DNA from: an uncultured Eubacteriales bacterium
Lineage (GTDB): Bacteria; Bacillota_A; Clostridia; Christensenellales; Aristaeellaceae
Assembly: GCA_902775835.1 (NCBI GenBank)
Contig: CACYNZ010000123.1
Location: 1-9,832, forward strand
DNA: 9,832 nucleotides
Reading direction: 5' to 3'
The translations under genes were made by a program, and so were the position numbers. Shown one piece after another: positions 6,473 to 9,832 of this stretch (within the stretch, counting starts at the first letter, position 1; every line of letters begins with the position of its first letter). The notes beneath the pieces were generated by a model. It saw nothing but the letters and a program-made list of their open reading frames with translations, had not been told where the DNA came from and made no database searches.

Positions 6473-8128
6473 TTACTGATGGTTCACATCATAGATCTGT
6501 TGGTAGAGTTCCAGGTAGCGCTCCAGCCCATACTGGTTCAGCGTCTCCACATAGGTATCCCAATCGCTGTCCAGATCGGTAACGCCCATGGCGAAGGTCG
6601 CCATCCAGTTCTGAGTCTCCGCCTCGATGATGGTTTTGAGCTCTGCGAACTCGGTGATGATCTCGTCCGGCACGAACATATCCGGGATGGTCTTGTTCAC
6701 GCCGTATGGGGCATAGTTTTCGGCGGTCTGGCTGTAGAGCCACATGTCATTGTTGTATTCCTTCTGCAGGATGGTCTGGCCGGTATGGGCCCACAGCGGA
6801 ATGTACATCGGCAGCACGGACTGCCCCCAGCCTTCCGTCTTGGGATAGTTGGGATCGTCCGCAGGCAGAACACTCATAAAGCGCATCCACACCGCGGGAT
6901 TGCCGTCGGCACCGACCTCGCCTTCTTTGCCCCAGGTCCAGCCGGTCAGGTTCTTGTCGTACTCTTCATAATACTTGCCGTAGGTCATGCTGGCCGTACC
7001 TTCCAGGCTGAACAGATAATCGATCCATCGGATCGCTGCTTCGGGATTCTTGCAGTCCTTGGAAATACTGAACTGGCTGCCGCTGAAGGTGAACAGGCGC
7101 TCAGGAGCCTGGCGCACGCCTTCGGGACCGGCAAGCGGGGGGATGGAGATGTAATCCCAATAGCGGTCGCCTTTGTTTCGGCCGGTCGTGAATTCTCCGG
7201 CGAACAGCTCGCTGGCAGCGCCCAGGATCGGCGTTTCTGCCATGCCCAGCGCCTTGAGCTGCGTGCTGTCCATGGAGAGGGTATCCGTGGCAATCAGGCC
7301 CTCGTTGAACAGATCGTTAATATAGGCAAGGCCCTCCCGGAAGGCTTCCTTGTCGCCGATAAACACGATCTTGCCATCCTCGACATAGCACAGGCCGGGG
7401 TTGTTGGCCCAGGCGTCGCTGCCGGGGGCGGTGTAGATGAAGGCATTCATCAAATAGGTGAAGAGATGATCGCCGTGGGCCGCCAGCGGGATCTCGTCTG
7501 CGATGCCGTTGCCGTTGGGGTCCTGATCGCGGAAGGCGATCAACATCTGCTTGAATTCCTCGGTGGTCTCGGGGATGGCCAGTCCCAGCTTGTCCAGCCA
7601 GGTCTTGTTGACCCACATCTTGCAGGGATACACACCGTGGTAGAACTGATTGACGCTGCCCAGGCCGTAGATATTGCCATCCGGAGCCGTGAAGGCTTCG
7701 CGGACATCGGGCATATCCTCAAACACCTGCTTGATGTTGACGGCATACTGATCGATCAGGTCATTCAGCGGAATGATCAGCCCGGCGTCGCCATACTGCA
7801 TCTGCATGGATTTGGACAGGTTTGCCACAAACACATCCGGCAGGGTGCTTCCGGCGAATTTCAGATTGGTGCGCTGAGCGATCTGGTCACTGGAACCGGT
7901 GACGAATTCCCAGTTGATGTGCACACCGGTCAATTCCTCCATGCTGTGGATGGCGAACTGGTCATCCGTCGGCTCCGCACAGCCCGTGTTGGTTGTGGCG
8001 ACATAGAACGAAAGCTCGATCGGCTCGCTGGAGATCGGGTATTCCTGGCCATTGTACAGCACCTCAGCGCTCGCGCACGTCGCCAGCAGCATCATTGCGG
8101 CCATCACGGCACACAGCCATTTCTTCAT
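6473..8128 (-). CDS. Sugar ABC transporter substrate-binding protein (LplA type)
   Basis: AAGGAGG (8143-8137) is eight bases before ATG at 8128, which starts a typical signal peptide (MKKWLCAVMAAMMLL); the longer frame from 8206 adds an unlikely leader and is rejected. The mature protein of about 530 residues begins near AEVLYNGQEYP and carries the solute-binding family 1 pattern: IELSFYVATTN, MEELTGVHINWEF, FAGSTLPDVF, DPNGNGIADEIPLAAHG (a calcium-loop-like DPNGNG segment) and a long C-terminal lobe. It captures an oligosaccharide outside the membrane and delivers it to the two permeases upstream. The signal peptide ends LLATCASA: the Cys could be a lipid anchor, but Thr before it is unusual for a lipobox, and ASA fits signal peptidase I. 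The anchoring is therefore uncertain. The sugar cannot be read from the sequence; the GH95 neighbour suggests a fucosylated or galactosylated oligosaccharide. Confidence 0.9.
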   Translation of the reverse strand: MKKWLCAVMAAMMLLATCASAEVLYNGQEYPISSEPIELSFYVATTNTGCAEPTDDQFAIHSMEELTGVHINWEFVTGSSDQIAQRTNLKFAGSTLPDVFVANLSKSMQMQYGDAGLIIPLNDLIDQYAVNIKQVFEDMPDVREAFTAPDGNIYGLGSVNQFYHGVYPCKMWVNKTWLDKLGLAIPETTEEFKQMLIAFRDQDPNGNGIADEIPLAAHGDHLFTYLMNAFIYTAPGSDAWANNPGLCYVEDGKIVFIGDKEAFREGLAYINDLFNEGLIATDTLSMDSTQLKALGMAETPILGAASELFAGEFTTGRNKGDRYWDYISIPPLAGPEGVRQAPERLFTFSGSQFSISKDCKNPEAAIRWIDYLFSLEGTASMTYGKYYEEYDKNLTGWTWGKEGEVGADGNPAVWMRFMSVLPADDPNYPKTEGWGQSVLPMYIPLWAHTGQTILQKEYNNDMWLYSQTAENYAPYGVNKTIPDMFVPDEIITEFAELKTIIEAETQNWMATFAMGVTDLDSDWDTYVETLNQYGLERYLELYQQIYDVNHQ

Positions 8129-8165
8129 TTTGTTGTCCTCCTTCAATATTTTATCGTATTTTTTC

Positions 8166-8210
8166 AGATGTGCAAACAGTAATCTGATTCCCCCTTTCCG
8201 AAGCACATCT
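8166..8210. promoter_or_regulatory. Inverted repeat in the leader before the binding-protein gene
   Basis: AGATGTGC (8166-8173) and GCACATCT (8203-8210) are a perfect 8-base inverted repeat with a 29-base loop. On the minus strand the second arm also takes part in a competing stem, TCAGAT with ATCTGA. The element begins just after the permease stop at 8215 and ends 22 bases before the Shine-Dalgarno of the binding-protein gene. It may mark an mRNA processing or stability site. A function is not proven. Confidence 0.35.
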
Positions 8211-8214
8211 TATT

Positions 8215-9138
8215 TCAACCCTTCAATGCCCCGATCATCACGCCTTTGACAAAATACTTCTGCACAAAGGGATACAACGCAATGACCGGCAGACTGGAAA
8301 TGACAATGCTCGCGTACTTCAATAGTTCTCCCATCAGCATACGACGCTCATATTCTTCGATGTCGAGGCCCTCCACCAGCGAAGCGTCGTTCATCAACAG
8401 AATTTCACGGAGCACCAGCTGCATCGGGTACAGTTTTCTGTCGCTCAGATACAGGAACGCGTCGAAATACGAGTTCCACTGTCCCACAAAGGCGTACAGA
8501 GCGATGACCGCCAGGATTGGCCCGGAGAGCGGCAGCACGATGGAAATGAGGAAGCGAATATCGCTGCACCCGTCCAGGTGTGCCGATTCCAAAAGTGCCA
8601 CTGGGATGCTGGCCTGGAAGTACGTGCGCATAATGATCATGTTGTACACACTCATGGCCCCAGGGACGATGATCGCCCAAACGGTGTTCAGCATGCCCAG
8701 GTCGCGCACCAGCATATAGCCTGGAATCATGCCGCCGGAGAACCACATTGTGAACGCGCACAGAAACATGATGGCGTTTCTGCCCTGAAAATCGGGACGC
8801 GACAGCGGATACGCGCACATGACCGTCAATATGAGATTCACGACGACCGCGCTTCCCGCGTAAAACAGGGAATTCAGCAATCCTGTATAGATCCTGCTGT
8901 AGGTGAGCGTCGTTTTCAGGCCCTCCAGTGTCGGCCGAATGGGAATGATGGTGACGCGCCCCGCAATGATTTCCGCAGGATCGCTGATCGAACAGGCAAG
9001 CACATAGAGAATCGGATAAGCCACAATGACAAAGAATATGACCAAGAAAACAGTGATCACCGTCAGTACCGCCTTATCTCCGGCGGAATATTGGATGCGT
9101 TCGGAACCATTTTGCCTGCTTTTGCCCAACGTCATCAT
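8215..9138 (-). CDS. Sugar ABC transporter permease (YtcP/LplC type, second permease)
   Basis: The 307-residue integral membrane protein has the six-helix MalG-like layout of CUT1 transporters. The first helix is LTVITVFLVIFFVIVAYPIL, followed by the typical ISDPAEIIAG stretch. The cytoplasmic EAA loop reads ESAHLDGCSDIRFLISIVLP and would dock the ATPase. The C-terminus ends QKYFVKGVMIGALKG, the usual end of YtcP-like permeases. AAGGAGG (9150-9144) overlaps the stop codon of the preceding permease gene, and ATG at 9138 follows at five bases (a second ATG at 9135 at eight). The longer frame from 9183 would overlap the previous gene and has no ribosome binding site. With the first permease it forms the membrane channel for the oligosaccharide. 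No ATPase gene is in the window; such systems usually share an MsmX-like ATPase encoded elsewhere. Confidence 0.92.
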   Translation of the reverse strand: MMTLGKSRQNGSERIQYSAGDKAVLTVITVFLVIFFVIVAYPILYVLACSISDPAEIIAGRVTIIPIRPTLEGLKTTLTYSRIYTGLLNSLFYAGSAVVVNLILTVMCAYPLSRPDFQGRNAIMFLCAFTMWFSGGMIPGYMLVRDLGMLNTVWAIIVPGAMSVYNMIIMRTYFQASIPVALLESAHLDGCSDIRFLISIVLPLSGPILAVIALYAFVGQWNSYFDAFLYLSDRKLYPMQLVLREILLMNDASLVEGLDIEEYERRMLMGELLKYASIVISSLPVIALYPFVQKYFVKGVMIGALKG

Positions 9139-9148
9139 CCATCCCTCC

Positions 9149-9832
9149 TTACCAGATACCGTTGTCGGAAACAAGCTTGGCAATCTTGTTGGTGATGATA
9201 ATCAGCACAAAGCCGATAAAGGACTGGAACAGTCCGATCGCGGTCGAATAGGAAAAGTTCGCACCCTGGGAACCCAGGCCCATCTTGTAAACATAGGTAT
9301 CGATGACCTCGGACACGTTGAGGTTCAACGAATTCTGCATCAAGTAGACCTTTTCAAATCCCGTCTTGAAGAAGGAGCCGACAGAAAGGATCAGCAGCGT
9401 CACCATGGTTGGAGCGATCGAAGGCAAATCGATGTGAATGATGCGTTTCAGAATGCCCGCTCCATCCACCTGTGCCGCCTCGTGAAGCTGCGGGTCCACG
9501 GCGGTCAATGCCGAAATATAAATGATGGAATTCCAGCCGCAGTTCTGCCAGATATCCGACAGGACATAGAGGAATTTGAAATACTGGGGCCTCCCGAAGA
9601 AATCGACCGGCTTGCCGCCCACCGATTTGATGAGTACGTTGACTACGCCGGTGCGCGTGTTCAGCACAGTGGCCATCAGGCCAACGATGATTACGGTGGA
9701 AATAAAGTGTGGAATATAGATCATCATACGCACGGCCTTGCTGAAACGCCTGTACACGCAGTAATGCAGGGCGATCGCCATGATGATAGGAAACGGAAAG
9801 CCCACCAGCAGGTTGATCAGGTTCAGGGAAAC
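9149..9832 (-). CDS. Sugar ABC transporter permease (LplB type, first permease), 5' end outside window
   Basis: The frame is open from the right edge to TAA at 9151-9149 and gives 227 C-terminal residues. The edge sequence, LNLINLLVGFPFPIIMAIAL, is the characteristic second or third helix of LplB-like permeases, so the true start lies upstream and the internal GTG at 9805 is not the start. The EAA loop is EAAQVDGAGILKRIIHIDLP, followed by the usual PTMVTLLILSVGSFFKTGFE and ending in LIIITNKIAKLVSDNGIW. Family members are about 300 residues, so roughly 70-90 N-terminal residues are missing. It pairs with the permease that follows 10 bases after its stop. The operon promoter is not in the window and must lie upstream of this gene. 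Confidence 0.92.
   Translation of the reverse strand, partial: VSLNLINLLVGFPFPIIMAIALHYCVYRRFSKAVRMMIYIPHFISTVIIVGLMATVLNTRTGVVNVLIKSVGGKPVDFFGRPQYFKFLYVLSDIWQNCGWNSIIYISALTAVDPQLHEAAQVDGAGILKRIIHIDLPSIAPTMVTLLILSVGSFFKTGFEKVYLMQNSLNLNVSEVIDTYVYKMGLGSQGANFSYSTAIGLFQSFIGFVLIIITNKIAKLVSDNGIW

Noticed and set aside
8144..8180. A promoter (TTGCAC, 16 bases, TAAAAT) before the binding-protein gene.
   Set aside because: The -35 box matches only half the consensus, and transcription would begin inside the Shine-Dalgarno sequence, leaving almost no leader.
6479..8182. A 567-codon open frame on the plus strand opposite the binding-protein gene.
   Set aside because: It mirrors the GC-rich codons of a clear binding-protein gene on the other strand, shows no domain, and its residues look like antisense translation. 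Similar long plus-strand frames at 2223-3209 and 5374-6438 are rejected for the same reason.
1..9832. CRISPR array, rRNA or a complete insertion sequence.
   Set aside because: No regularly spaced palindromic repeats with unique spacers, no rRNA-like conserved stretches and no complete transposase gene were seen.

Overview
The window reads as a carbohydrate-utilisation operon of a Gram-positive, probably Clostridia-class (Bacillota) bacterium. The evidence is near-consensus AAGGAGG ribosome binding sites, a LplB/YtcP/LplA-type sugar ABC importer without its own ATPase, an AraC regulator with a membrane-bound sensor, and absence of SusC/SusD genes. A gut or rumen clostridial lineage would fit, but this is inference; no taxonomic marker is present. 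All confident protein genes lie on the minus strand, so the operon reads from right to left.

Layout in transcription order: partial LplB-type permease (9832-9149, 5' end outside the window); YtcP-type permease (9138-8215); secreted substrate-binding protein (8128-6473); two-TM sensor with a C-terminal AraC DNA-binding domain (6381-4225); GH95-family glycoside hydrolase (4220-1824); and a broken GH43 glycosidase gene (1802 to about 1180). Spacing is tight (10 bases, 86 with a potential fold, 76 with a strong hairpin, 4 and 21), which supports one transcript. The likely logic is that the sensor detects an extracellular glycan cue, the importer brings in an oligosaccharide, and the cytoplasmic GH95 enzyme (predicted alpha-L-fucosidase or alpha-L-galactosidase) trims it, once helped by the GH43 enzyme.

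The left 1.2 kb is a mosaic of remnants. The GH43 gene has lost its start frame by one base near 1786 and its last third near 1175. There it is joined to the tail of an unrelated protein with a PepSY-like ending (941-1174). Further left are a short frame that may be the last residues of a tyrosine integrase (652-804) and the 3' part of a tRNA-Arg(CCU) gene, cut exactly at the anticodon loop (543-587). The tRNA fragment keeps its own terminator (472-537). This is the signature of an integrative-element attachment junction, so the DNA to its right, possibly including the sugar operon, entered or was rearranged through site-specific integration.

Left of the tRNA fragment lie a strong palindromic terminator, short iterated repeats, a weaker terminator and the 3' end of an unidentified plus-strand gene (1-110). 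No intact new defence or mobile system is visible. The most unusual content is the attachment-site scar, the double damage to GH43, and the coupling of a divergent GH95 enzyme to a dedicated one-component sensor.
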